NCBI GenBank assembly: GCA_903873955.1
Contig: CAIQQL010000138.1
Location: 1-10,105 of the forward strand
Direction of reading: 5' to 3'
Length of the DNA: 10,105 nt
From: an uncultured archaeon
Lineage (GTDB): Archaea > Nanobdellota > Nanobdellia > Pacearchaeales > GW2011-AR1
The translations under genes were made by a program, and so were the position numbers. The first letter of the stretch is position 1. Every line of letters starts with the position of its first letter. Of this stretch, positions 1 through 5,393 are shown piece after piece. The notes below the pieces were generated by a model. The model searched no databases, was not told where the DNA came from, and saw nothing but the letters and a program-made list of their open reading frames with translations.

Positions 1-84
1 CACCAAGAAAAGCAAAAAATAGGCAGACTAATTCTCTAGATATTTTAATAAAAGCATATTAGATCAACCATTCGAAAATATTCT

Positions 85-157
85 AAAAAATATAAAAAGA
101 AGTTAAGGATGCCATTGAGCATCCTTAAAATAAAAAAGAAAAAAAATAAATCAAGTC
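85..157 (-). terminator. Hairpin plus U-rich terminator of the pilin gene
   Basis: Just after the pilin stop, the minus-strand transcript reads through a U-rich run (positions 157-131). It then meets a perfect 10-bp stem, TTAAGGATGC / GCATCCTTAA (103-112 and 119-128), with a 6-base loop, followed by a second U-rich stretch (102-85, CTTCTTTTT and then TTTTTT). Archaeal RNA polymerase stops at U tracts. The added hairpin resembles a bacterial intrinsic terminator. It may also protect the 3' end or serve a gene entering from the left. No gene is visible in bases 1-157. Confidence 0.75.
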
Positions 158-718
158 TTAATTACCTCCGCAAGGAGAAGTTACAACAGGGCAAGTAATC
201 GTACTTCCATCAGTTAAAGTAAACTGAGGAGTTACAGAAGCTGAAGCAACCTTTTCATCTGCAGTCATTTTAAGAGCAGCGCCAGTATAGACATCAACTG
301 CAGTAGCAAATCCATTTGGAGCAACACCAGTTGCGGCAGTAGAAGTAAAAGTCGTAGGAGGAGTTGATACAACAGGAGTTGCATCCATTCCTTCAACAGC
401 CCCATTAACATGGGTTACCAACAGAGTTGGAGTAACTGCATCAGGTTTTACGGTACTGTCGGAGATACGATGATAGCTCACAACAACTTTCTGGTAATCC
501 CTAGTAGCAGTAAGTCCTTGAGCTCCAGTCTGCGTCGTGCATGAAAGAATCTCGATTCTGTTCGTCAAGCATGCGCTTTGTTGGTTGATTTGCTGACCGC
601 CCTTCTGGACTTGATTAAGCACAATACTACCAACGATGACAACAGCGATAAGAGCAAAGAGAATAATCATGACTGTGGTTACCACATCACTTAACCCCTT
701 TTTATTGTTTAACATCAT
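158..718 (-). CDS. Archaeal type IV pilin / archaellin-like prepilin
   Basis: This is a secreted surface-filament subunit or pseudopilin. With the start at 718 the protein has 186 residues. It opens with a short basic class III signal peptide, MMLNNKKG, followed by LSDVV and a strongly hydrophobic helix (about residues 9-35). That matches the archaeal prepilin pattern K-G-[hydrophobic], cut after Gly by a PibD/EppA-type peptidase; the hydrophobic helix forms the filament core. The rest is Thr/Val/Ala-rich and probably a beta-rich head. Four cysteines, two just after the helix region and two near the C-terminus (TCPVVTSPC), could form disulfides. I chose 718 over the longer start at 739 because AGGAGGTG lies 5-12 bases before ATG 718, and because the extra MFERRCE residues would overlap that site. 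ATG 715 is also possible. No secretion ATPase or peptidase gene is nearby. The specific filament type cannot be told from sequence. Confidence 0.85.
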   Translation of the reverse strand: MMLNNKKGLSDVVTTVMIILFALIAVVIVGSIVLNQVQKGGQQINQQSACLTNRIEILSCTTQTGAQGLTATRDYQKVVVSYHRISDSTVKPDAVTPTLLVTHVNGAVEGMDATPVVSTPPTTFTSTAATGVAPNGFATAVDVYTGAALKMTADEKVASASVTPQFTLTDGSTITCPVVTSPCGGN

Positions 719-722
719 TTCA

Positions 723-730
723 CACCTCCT
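723..730 (-). promoter_or_regulatory. Strong Shine-Dalgarno of the pilin gene
   Basis: AGGAGGTG on the minus strand, with AGGAGG ending 6 bases before ATG 718. It decides the start codon and is the only full-length Shine-Dalgarno in the window. That implies a leadered mRNA, unlike most neighbouring genes. Confidence 0.8.
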
Positions 731-769
731 TTCAAACATTATGAGTTCAGATTAAGCCATTTTTTAGAG

Positions 770-781
770 CTTAATATTAAG
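770..781. repeat. 12-bp perfect palindrome upstream of the pilin
   Basis: CTTAATATTAAG is a perfect palindrome between the candidate TATA box (799-811) and the pilin start, close to the predicted transcription start. It could be an operator for a dimeric regulator, or an alternative TATA element. In AT-rich intergenic DNA it may also be chance. Confidence 0.35.
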
Positions 782-798
782 AGGTAGAATAGAAACTT

Positions 799-811
799 CT
801 TTATAAATATT
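799..811 (-). promoter_or_regulatory. Candidate TATA box for the pilin gene
   Basis: AATATTTATAAAG on the minus strand is the best TATA match upstream of the pilin. With the usual spacing of about 26 bases, transcription would begin near 778, giving a leader of about 60 nt that includes the Shine-Dalgarno. An alternative box, TATTAA within the palindrome at 770-781, would give a leader of about 30 nt. Confidence 0.5.
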
Positions 812-840
812 TCGTCGTTAAAGGGTTGAAAGAACTAATC

Positions 841-2508
841 TTACTTATGTGAAAACCAGAACTCCAATTCTCCTTTTTCATTGATTTTGTCCAGTCTGAC
901 AAAACCGAAACGTTCAAATTGTACAACTTCACCAATCTGGATAGCTGAAGCCGCCTTCTCAACAAGTCCCGAAATCCAGGTCCCATCTTCTTTTAATACC
1001 CTTGCCGTAGTTCCTGAAGATACCCAATTGATCTTCGGAGTTGGTTTTACCTCGGTAGAAGTATACATTGCGGAAGTCTTGCCCTTGACGGGCTTATCAT
1101 CAAGTTGAAGGTTATACAGATGCAACAGCCGGATTTCCTTTCCTTTAAAGGCCTCAAAATCTCCAGCAGAAATAAAAAAACTGTGACCGACTTCTACATC
1201 ACGCGTTTCAGGTTTGTCGGGATGGAACTGCACGGTCACTTTCCCGATTGCAGGCGCACCGGCAACTTGGACTTCTATTGAATCTTGGACAAAAGAATAG
1301 CGGTTTGCCCGTGCATCAATGATTTTTCGGTTCACTGCCGCAAGCACACTAAAATCGATATGCCCTGAACTTTTTGAAAGCCCAACGGTCTGAGCGAGCT
1401 CCTGGAACATCTCAGGAACAAATCCTCTTCGCCTCAGTGCTTTCACAGTCACGAGCCTGGGATCATCCCAACCATTGATTTTTCCAGTCTCAATCATCTC
1501 CCGGATGACTCTTCCCTGGGTTTCAGCACCGGTAATCTGATACCTGCCGATTTCCCGGACAATAGGCATTTTCATTTTGAGAAGTTCTAAAATAAAAGTA
1601 TGCAGCTCCGCACGAAGCTCAAACTCCTTGCTACGGATAACATGCGTGACTCCGTTGAGAGAATCTTCAACCGGATTTTCAAAATCATACATCGGCCAGA
1701 CACAATACTTTTTCCCTTGTTTAAAATGCTCAGCAAAAGAAATCCTTGCAATGACTGGATCGCGCATGACCCCGTTGTTTGATTTCATGTCCCCTTTAAG
1801 CCTCAGAGTTTTTGAACCTTCAGGAAATTTACCCGCAAGCATAAGCTTCCATTCATCAAGATTTTTCTGGACGGCATTTTTTCTGCAAGGACAGGCCTTC
1901 ATCTTTTCACGTAAAGATTTCATATCTTCCTGTACGCAAGAACAGACAAAAGCATGCTTTTCTGAGATTAGCTGCTCTGCAAGAGTATACATTCTAGGCA
2001 TGTCATCTGAAGCAAGACGCTCTTCATCCCACTTGATCCCTAGCCATGCAAGGTCATCCTTCATGGCATTATAATATTCAAGGGTTGATTTCTCAGGATT
2101 GGTATCATCAAACCGCAAAATACATTTCCCATGGTATTTTTTTGCGTAAAGATACTGGATGAGGAAAACCAAGGCATGTCCAATATGATTATATTTTGAG
2201 GGCTCTGGAGCAAGACGGGTGATCACTTGTCCATCAACAGCTTGTTCAAGTTCAGGCAATCCTTCTTCTTTCTCTTCCCGCTCTTTGACAACGTCTTTCA
2301 GTTCAGCAAAAGCCTTGTTTCTCTCTTCAGCCGAAAGGGCGTTAACTTCATTGACAATCTTGGTGATTTGAGGCATCGTTTGCTTGATATCCTTCCTGTC
2401 AAGACCGTGCTGAAAGAGTTTAGGAAGGATTTTACCTGTGTCTGCTTTGCCAAATTCCAACGCATTCCTGAGCGCATAGGCCCTTATTTCTTTGGAAAGA
2501 TCAACCAT
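841..2508 (-). CDS. gltX: Glutamyl-tRNA synthetase, archaeal type
   Basis: This class I aminoacyl-tRNA synthetase charges tRNA-Glu (and possibly tRNA-Gln if non-discriminating) in the cytoplasm. Its 555 residues are a normal length for archaeal GluRS. A roughly 95-residue helical N-terminal extension precedes the catalytic Rossmann fold, which begins at ITRLAPEPS and carries HIGH at 108-111. Then come LRFDDTNPEKS (131-141), a Cys-x-Cys/Cys-x-Cys cluster (C189, C191, C206, C208) that looks zinc-binding, YDFENPVEDSLNGVTHVIRS (274-293), GWDDPRL (346-352) and the C-terminal beta-barrel anticodon-binding region (about 400-555). Where the KMSKS-type S-K motif is expected, just before GWDDPR, the protein has T-Q-G-R (330-333). 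HIGH is preceded by PSKYN rather than the usual PSGYL. The start is supported by a TATA box 25 bases upstream, which predicts a leaderless mRNA. Confidence 0.95.
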   Translation of the reverse strand: MVDLSKEIRAYALRNALEFGKADTGKILPKLFQHGLDRKDIKQTMPQITKIVNEVNALSAEERNKAFAELKDVVKEREEKEEGLPELEQAVDGQVITRLAPEPSKYNHIGHALVFLIQYLYAKKYHGKCILRFDDTNPEKSTLEYYNAMKDDLAWLGIKWDEERLASDDMPRMYTLAEQLISEKHAFVCSCVQEDMKSLREKMKACPCRKNAVQKNLDEWKLMLAGKFPEGSKTLRLKGDMKSNNGVMRDPVIARISFAEHFKQGKKYCVWPMYDFENPVEDSLNGVTHVIRSKEFELRAELHTFILELLKMKMPIVREIGRYQITGAETQGRVIREMIETGKINGWDDPRLVTVKALRRRGFVPEMFQELAQTVGLSKSSGHIDFSVLAAVNRKIIDARANRYSFVQDSIEVQVAGAPAIGKVTVQFHPDKPETRDVEVGHSFFISAGDFEAFKGKEIRLLHLYNLQLDDKPVKGKTSAMYTSTEVKPTPKINWVSSGTTARVLKEDGTWISGLVEKAASAIQIGEVVQFERFGFVRLDKINEKGELEFWFSHK

Positions 2509-2528
2509 ATTCTCATCACAAAAAACAA

Positions 2529-2537
2529 TTATTTAAA
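2529..2537 (-). promoter_or_regulatory. TATA box of gltX
   Basis: TTTAAATAA on the minus strand, centred about 25 bases before ATG 2508. At archaeal spacing the transcript would begin at or next to the start codon, so it is predicted to be leaderless. It lies in the 52-base gap after the 153-aa gene, so gltX need not be co-transcribed with that gene. Confidence 0.75.
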
Positions 2538-2560
2538 CCTATCCCGAAAGAAAAGAGGGA

Positions 2561-3022
2561 TCAGAGAAGGTTATGCCGTTCAGAGTCAAGAAGTTTAACG
2601 GTGAGCTTATCAAATTTTTCAAGTAATCGTTCAAATTTATACTCCAAATCCTCTAATTTAACCTTGAGATTTGCAACCTCTGCAAGATAAGTCGCATCAG
2701 GGACCTGGGAGGAAGCAGGAGAAATAACCGCCGCCTCAGAAGAGAAGAAGTTTGCAAGCGGACTGTCAAAGGAAGGAGCGATGGAAGAAGGCTCTGCAGG
2801 GGGAAGGGAAGGAGGTGCAGGACCTGAGGGAGGAAACAAAGGGTCAAAAGATGGCTGAGAAGGGGCAATCTGGCCAGGACTTTCTTTTTGACCTAGATCA
2901 AGAAACCCATCACGGGAGATACGCACAGAAGATTTAGGGACCGGGGCGGATTTGATAAATCCACGTTTCTGTAAATAAACATAATCAATGACGTCAGGTC
3001 CCCTCTTTGCACCAAAATTCAT
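2561..3022 (-). CDS. Unrecognised 153-aa protein: N-terminal motif, Pro-rich linker, C-terminal coiled coil
   Basis: I do not recognise this gene. The 153-residue product has three parts. A short N-terminal segment (1-40, with DVIDYVYLQKRGFI) looks folded and may be a conserved peptide. A Pro/Ser/Ala-rich, probably disordered linker spans about 46-110. A C-terminal heptad-like helix (111-148) is rich in Leu, Lys and Glu and probably forms a coiled coil. There is no signal peptide or membrane segment. This layout suits an adaptor or a dimerising scaffold, but that is inference. The start at 3022 is supported by a TATA box 25-26 bases upstream. The gene is divergent from the 510-aa gene across 101 bases and ends 52 bases before gltX on the same strand. 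Confidence 0.75.
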   Translation of the reverse strand: MNFGAKRGPDVIDYVYLQKRGFIKSAPVPKSSVRISRDGFLDLGQKESPGQIAPSQPSFDPLFPPSGPAPPSLPPAEPSSIAPSFDSPLANFFSSEAAVISPASSQVPDATYLAEVANLKVKLEDLEYKFERLLEKFDKLTVKLLDSERHNLL

Positions 3023-3042
3023 AGTATATCAAAGAAAGGGCT

Positions 3043-3052
3043 TTATTTAAAA
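3043..3052 (-). promoter_or_regulatory. TATA box of the 153-aa gene
   Basis: TTTTAAATAA on the minus strand, about 26 bases before ATG 3022, so a leaderless mRNA is expected. It is followed on that strand by G and then CCCTTTCTTT (3040-3031). The same element pair is found facing the other way at 3079-3105. Confidence 0.75.
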
Positions 3053-3078
3053 TCTATGGTCGAAAAGTTTTGATAACC

Positions 3079-3087
3079 TTTAAATAA
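3079..3087 (+). promoter_or_regulatory. TATA box of the 510-aa gene
   Basis: TTTAAATAA, centred 41 bases before ATG 3124. Transcription should start near 3109, giving a leader of about 15 nt. The purine-rich leader contains two GAGG sites (3109-3112 and 3117-3120), either of which could act as a weak Shine-Dalgarno. CCCTTTCTTT at 3096-3105 lies between the TATA box and the predicted start. Confidence 0.7.
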
Positions 3088-3123
3088 AGCAACGCCCCTT
3101 TCTTTAAAGAGGAAAAGAGGAAG

Positions 3124-4656
3124 ATGGCTGTTGATATAAAAAACTTAATAGGGACTGTTAATCCCAAATTATACTGTCAAAATGCAGATGAAGTGGCAGG
3201 CATAGTGAAAGAGAAAGGATACCTTGCCGCAGCAGGAAAGGCCAAACTTAAAGATAGCCTGTACATCGATTACGAAGCATTGGAGTTGGTGAACCCATTC
3301 AAGCTTCCAAAGATTACAAAAAACAACCCGATAGAACAGCATAGCCTTACGTTTGATGCGACAGGTGAGGCGCTGGAACCAATCTATTTTTGGGTCATTG
3401 ATGCGTTATATAAAGATTATAAGGATATGAAATTGGTCGATAAGGTTGTGGATAATTTTTCTTCGACTGTAGGCTCTGGATTCTTTTCTGACAGAGGTCA
3501 AAGAGCCAAGCTAATGCAAGACGCGGCTATTAAGATCCTGGGGGATGCCAACCAAATCATCAAACTTATCCTTAACTTGATTTATGACCTTAAAGAATTC
3601 AGGCTCAGACTCAGGCATTATGATGATTATAAAGGAAAGGATGAGAAGAAGAAAGCGGCAGCATTACTGTCATTAAAACAGATCTGGATGGATCAGGTCG
3701 ATATCAAGAAAGGAAACGGCAGCATCAACATGCTTGCCCAGCAATTGCAATTCGTGACTATTAGGGATGCTTTCTTGAGTGTCAACACTCTTGAGGCGGC
3801 AGAAAAATTGGATCTGAATGATCGTGTAAAGAGAATGCTTCTGCAAAGGATTAAAGAGTTTAATGACTGGATAGAAGAATCAGAGAGAGAACTTAGAAAA
3901 AGGTATGAGATAGAAAAGATATACTTGAAGAGCGAAGTCAACTCAATCAGGTTATACGCCCGATGGGCAAAACCTTACCTTAAGGCTGCCAAGGACCTGG
4001 AGCAGGCGAATCCCAATCCAAAATATGCTGCAAACCTAGTGAACGCGTTTAATACCGCTCTCTTTGAACTTGTCCTGCTCGGGCAGTCAGATTACAAACC
4101 TGAAGACGATGTGCGCAGCAAAGATCTGCCCCAGGTGTTTCTCACTCCAAAGAGAAAATACATACCCCTCATAGTGGTAGAGCTTCGCTTCAGAAGCATA
4201 CCTGAAAGAGTGACCCAGCAGGGAGGATATGTTTTCAGAGGAAAGCTTGAGGCGGTGTTTACCAGTTTTGCACTTAACGAGCAGGAGCTCAAGATTGTGA
4301 AAACCGAGATGGAGAAAGATGATCTAGGCGACATCTACCAGGCAATTGAAGGCGCAACTGATGAAAGTTTAGGGCTGCTGCAGACAGATATTGATGACCT
4401 CTTAGGAGACAAGGAGGAAAAGAAAGCAGAGGAAAAGAAAAAAGAGGAGGAAGACACAAATCCTTTCAGCGCATTGATCTCTTTTTTCAAGTCGGACAAA
4501 AAGAAGGAAGAGAAAAAAGATGATAAGAACAAAAAGATTGAAGCTGATGATGACCTGGAGCAGGTTATTCGCGCTGAGGCTTTAATAAAAGCAAGAAAAG
4601 AATGCTTGAAGATATATGGACTTTATAAAAAGTCTCATGGAATGCCGGCGATATAG
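3124..4656 (+). CDS. Unrecognised 510-aa helical protein with charged, low-complexity C-terminal region
   Basis: I cannot assign a family. The protein has 510 residues and no signal peptide or clear membrane helix. Residues about 1-225 look like a mixed, mostly helical globular domain, including a well-formed stretch HYDDYKGKDEKKKAA near 165-180. Residues about 230-290 are strongly helical and charged (likely coiled coil). About 290-425 is a second globular part with a beta-like segment, YIPLIVVELRFRS. About 425-480 is a Lys/Glu-rich disordered region interrupted near 445-457 by NPFSALISFFKS, a short amphipathic helix that could touch a membrane or a partner. A final helix ends the protein. 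No catalytic motif is visible. The start is preceded by GAGG and a TATA box, and no in-frame alternative start lies between them. A structural or scaffold role is a guess. Confidence 0.85.
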   Translation: MAVDIKNLIGTVNPKLYCQNADEVAGIVKEKGYLAAAGKAKLKDSLYIDYEALELVNPFKLPKITKNNPIEQHSLTFDATGEALEPIYFWVIDALYKDYKDMKLVDKVVDNFSSTVGSGFFSDRGQRAKLMQDAAIKILGDANQIIKLILNLIYDLKEFRLRLRHYDDYKGKDEKKKAAALLSLKQIWMDQVDIKKGNGSINMLAQQLQFVTIRDAFLSVNTLEAAEKLDLNDRVKRMLLQRIKEFNDWIEESERELRKRYEIEKIYLKSEVNSIRLYARWAKPYLKAAKDLEQANPNPKYAANLVNAFNTALFELVLLGQSDYKPEDDVRSKDLPQVFLTPKRKYIPLIVVELRFRSIPERVTQQGGYVFRGKLEAVFTSFALNEQELKIVKTEMEKDDLGDIYQAIEGATDESLGLLQTDIDDLLGDKEEKKAEEKKKEEEDTNPFSALISFFKSDKKKEEKKDDKNKKIEADDDLEQVIRAEALIKARKECLKIYGLYKKSHGMPAI

Positions 4657-4670
4657 GTTCCCGCAATATC

Positions 4671-4680
4671 CTTAAATATA
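4671..4680 (+). promoter_or_regulatory. TATA box of the 213-aa gene
   Basis: CTTAAATATA, centred about 24 bases before ATG 4700, which predicts a leaderless or nearly leaderless mRNA. It lies in the 43-base gap after the 510-aa gene. AAAGGGAG directly before the ATG is too close to be a normal Shine-Dalgarno for a primary transcript, but it could help if read-through from upstream occurs. Confidence 0.65.
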
Positions 4681-4699
4681 TCGTTGACCTTAAAGGGAG

Positions 4700-5341
4700 A
4701 TGGTGAAAAAGGGCGACTTACACAAAGGGAGTCTCATTAAGAAGGAAAAACCGCAACCTAAAAAAAATTCTAAAGATAAAACACCTGTAGCTTCTGCAAG
4801 TTTACCTGCGCCAAAGACAGTAAAAAAAGAGCAAAACAGGATAATTGCCCCTGCCACACCTGAAAAAGAACAAGAGAGTGAAAAACCCTCTCAGAAGTTC
4901 AATCCTCCTTTGGAGACAAGACTTGATACCGATCCAGCAAAAACAGCGGCAACACCTCGCATCATCTACACCTCAAGACGGGATAATCTGCCCGAGGATA
5001 AAGAACTCGCATCAGGAGAAGCAGTGCAATATGATCCAGCAAACCCAGGTAATAACACATATACAGCTACAAGACAGTACTCAGCGCGGCAAGAAACCTC
5101 TCCAGGTACACCTGAACAGAGGAATTATCAAACCACAGTTGAAAATGCTTATAGAAACAATACTCAGGAACAAAACCTGGAAAATCAGTTCATCCTTGAA
5201 AAACGGGAAAAGGATCTGCAGACAGAAAGGAATATCGCTATGCAGATGGACCCGAGATATGAAACAAAAGAGCGCAGATATACGCCTCCCAAACAAGAAA
5301 GAGCTGAGAGTACTACAAAAAAGAAACTTCCCTGGGAGTAA
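4700..5341 (+). CDS. Unrecognised 213-aa, largely disordered basic protein
   Basis: No family recognised. All 213 residues have the composition of an intrinsically disordered protein: rich in Lys, Glu, Gln, Pro, Thr and Asn, poor in large hydrophobics, with no signal peptide and no Cys. The first about 50 residues are strongly basic and Lys/Pro-rich. The middle is Pro/Thr/Tyr-containing (about 75-145). A likely helix of about 35 residues (about 148-185, around ENQFILEKREKDLQTERN) is the best candidate for a structured or binding segment. The C-terminus ends in KKKLPWE, a compact charged and aromatic tail that looks like a short linear motif. Base composition and codon use do not look odd next to its neighbours, and the start has a TATA box at the expected spacing, so I take it as a real gene. 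Nucleic-acid or partner binding is possible but unproven. Confidence 0.7.
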   Translation: MVKKGDLHKGSLIKKEKPQPKKNSKDKTPVASASLPAPKTVKKEQNRIIAPATPEKEQESEKPSQKFNPPLETRLDTDPAKTAATPRIIYTSRRDNLPEDKELASGEAVQYDPANPGNNTYTATRQYSARQETSPGTPEQRNYQTTVENAYRNNTQEQNLENQFILEKREKDLQTERNIAMQMDPRYETKERRYTPPKQERAESTTKKKLPWE

Positions 5342-5343
5342 GC

Positions 5344-5350
5344 TCTTTTT
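5344..5350 (+). terminator. T-rich tract after the 213-aa gene
   Basis: TCTTTTT begins 3 bases after the stop codon and lies just before the next gene's TATA box. A short T tract of this kind is enough for archaeal termination, although it is weaker than the pilin terminator. Confidence 0.4.
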
Positions 5351-5363
5351 CAGCAAGACAACA

Positions 5364-5372
5364 TTTAAATAA
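5364..5372 (+). promoter_or_regulatory. TATA box of the TIM-barrel gene
   Basis: TTTAAATAA, centred 26 bases before ATG 5394. No Shine-Dalgarno lies before the ATG, so a leaderless mRNA is expected. Confidence 0.75.
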
Positions 5373-5393
5373 AAAGAAATCGTAACCTTATCG

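Noticed and set aside
2..22. Possible C-terminal tail (T-K-K-S-K-K, then stop) of a plus-strand gene entering from the left edge.
   Set aside because: Only six codons are visible and all three frames give similar short A-rich peptides, so the frame and even the presence of a gene cannot be decided.
719..739. Upstream ATG at 739 giving a pilin seven residues longer (MFERRCE).
   Set aside because: The Shine-Dalgarno lies within that stretch and correctly serves ATG 718; the longer leader peptide would also add a Cys and acidic residues before the signal peptide.
1577..2074. 165-codon open frame on the plus strand inside gltX.
   Set aside because: It is antisense to a strongly conserved synthetase domain, has no promoter at archaeal spacing, and its product resembles no protein I know; it is a shadow frame.
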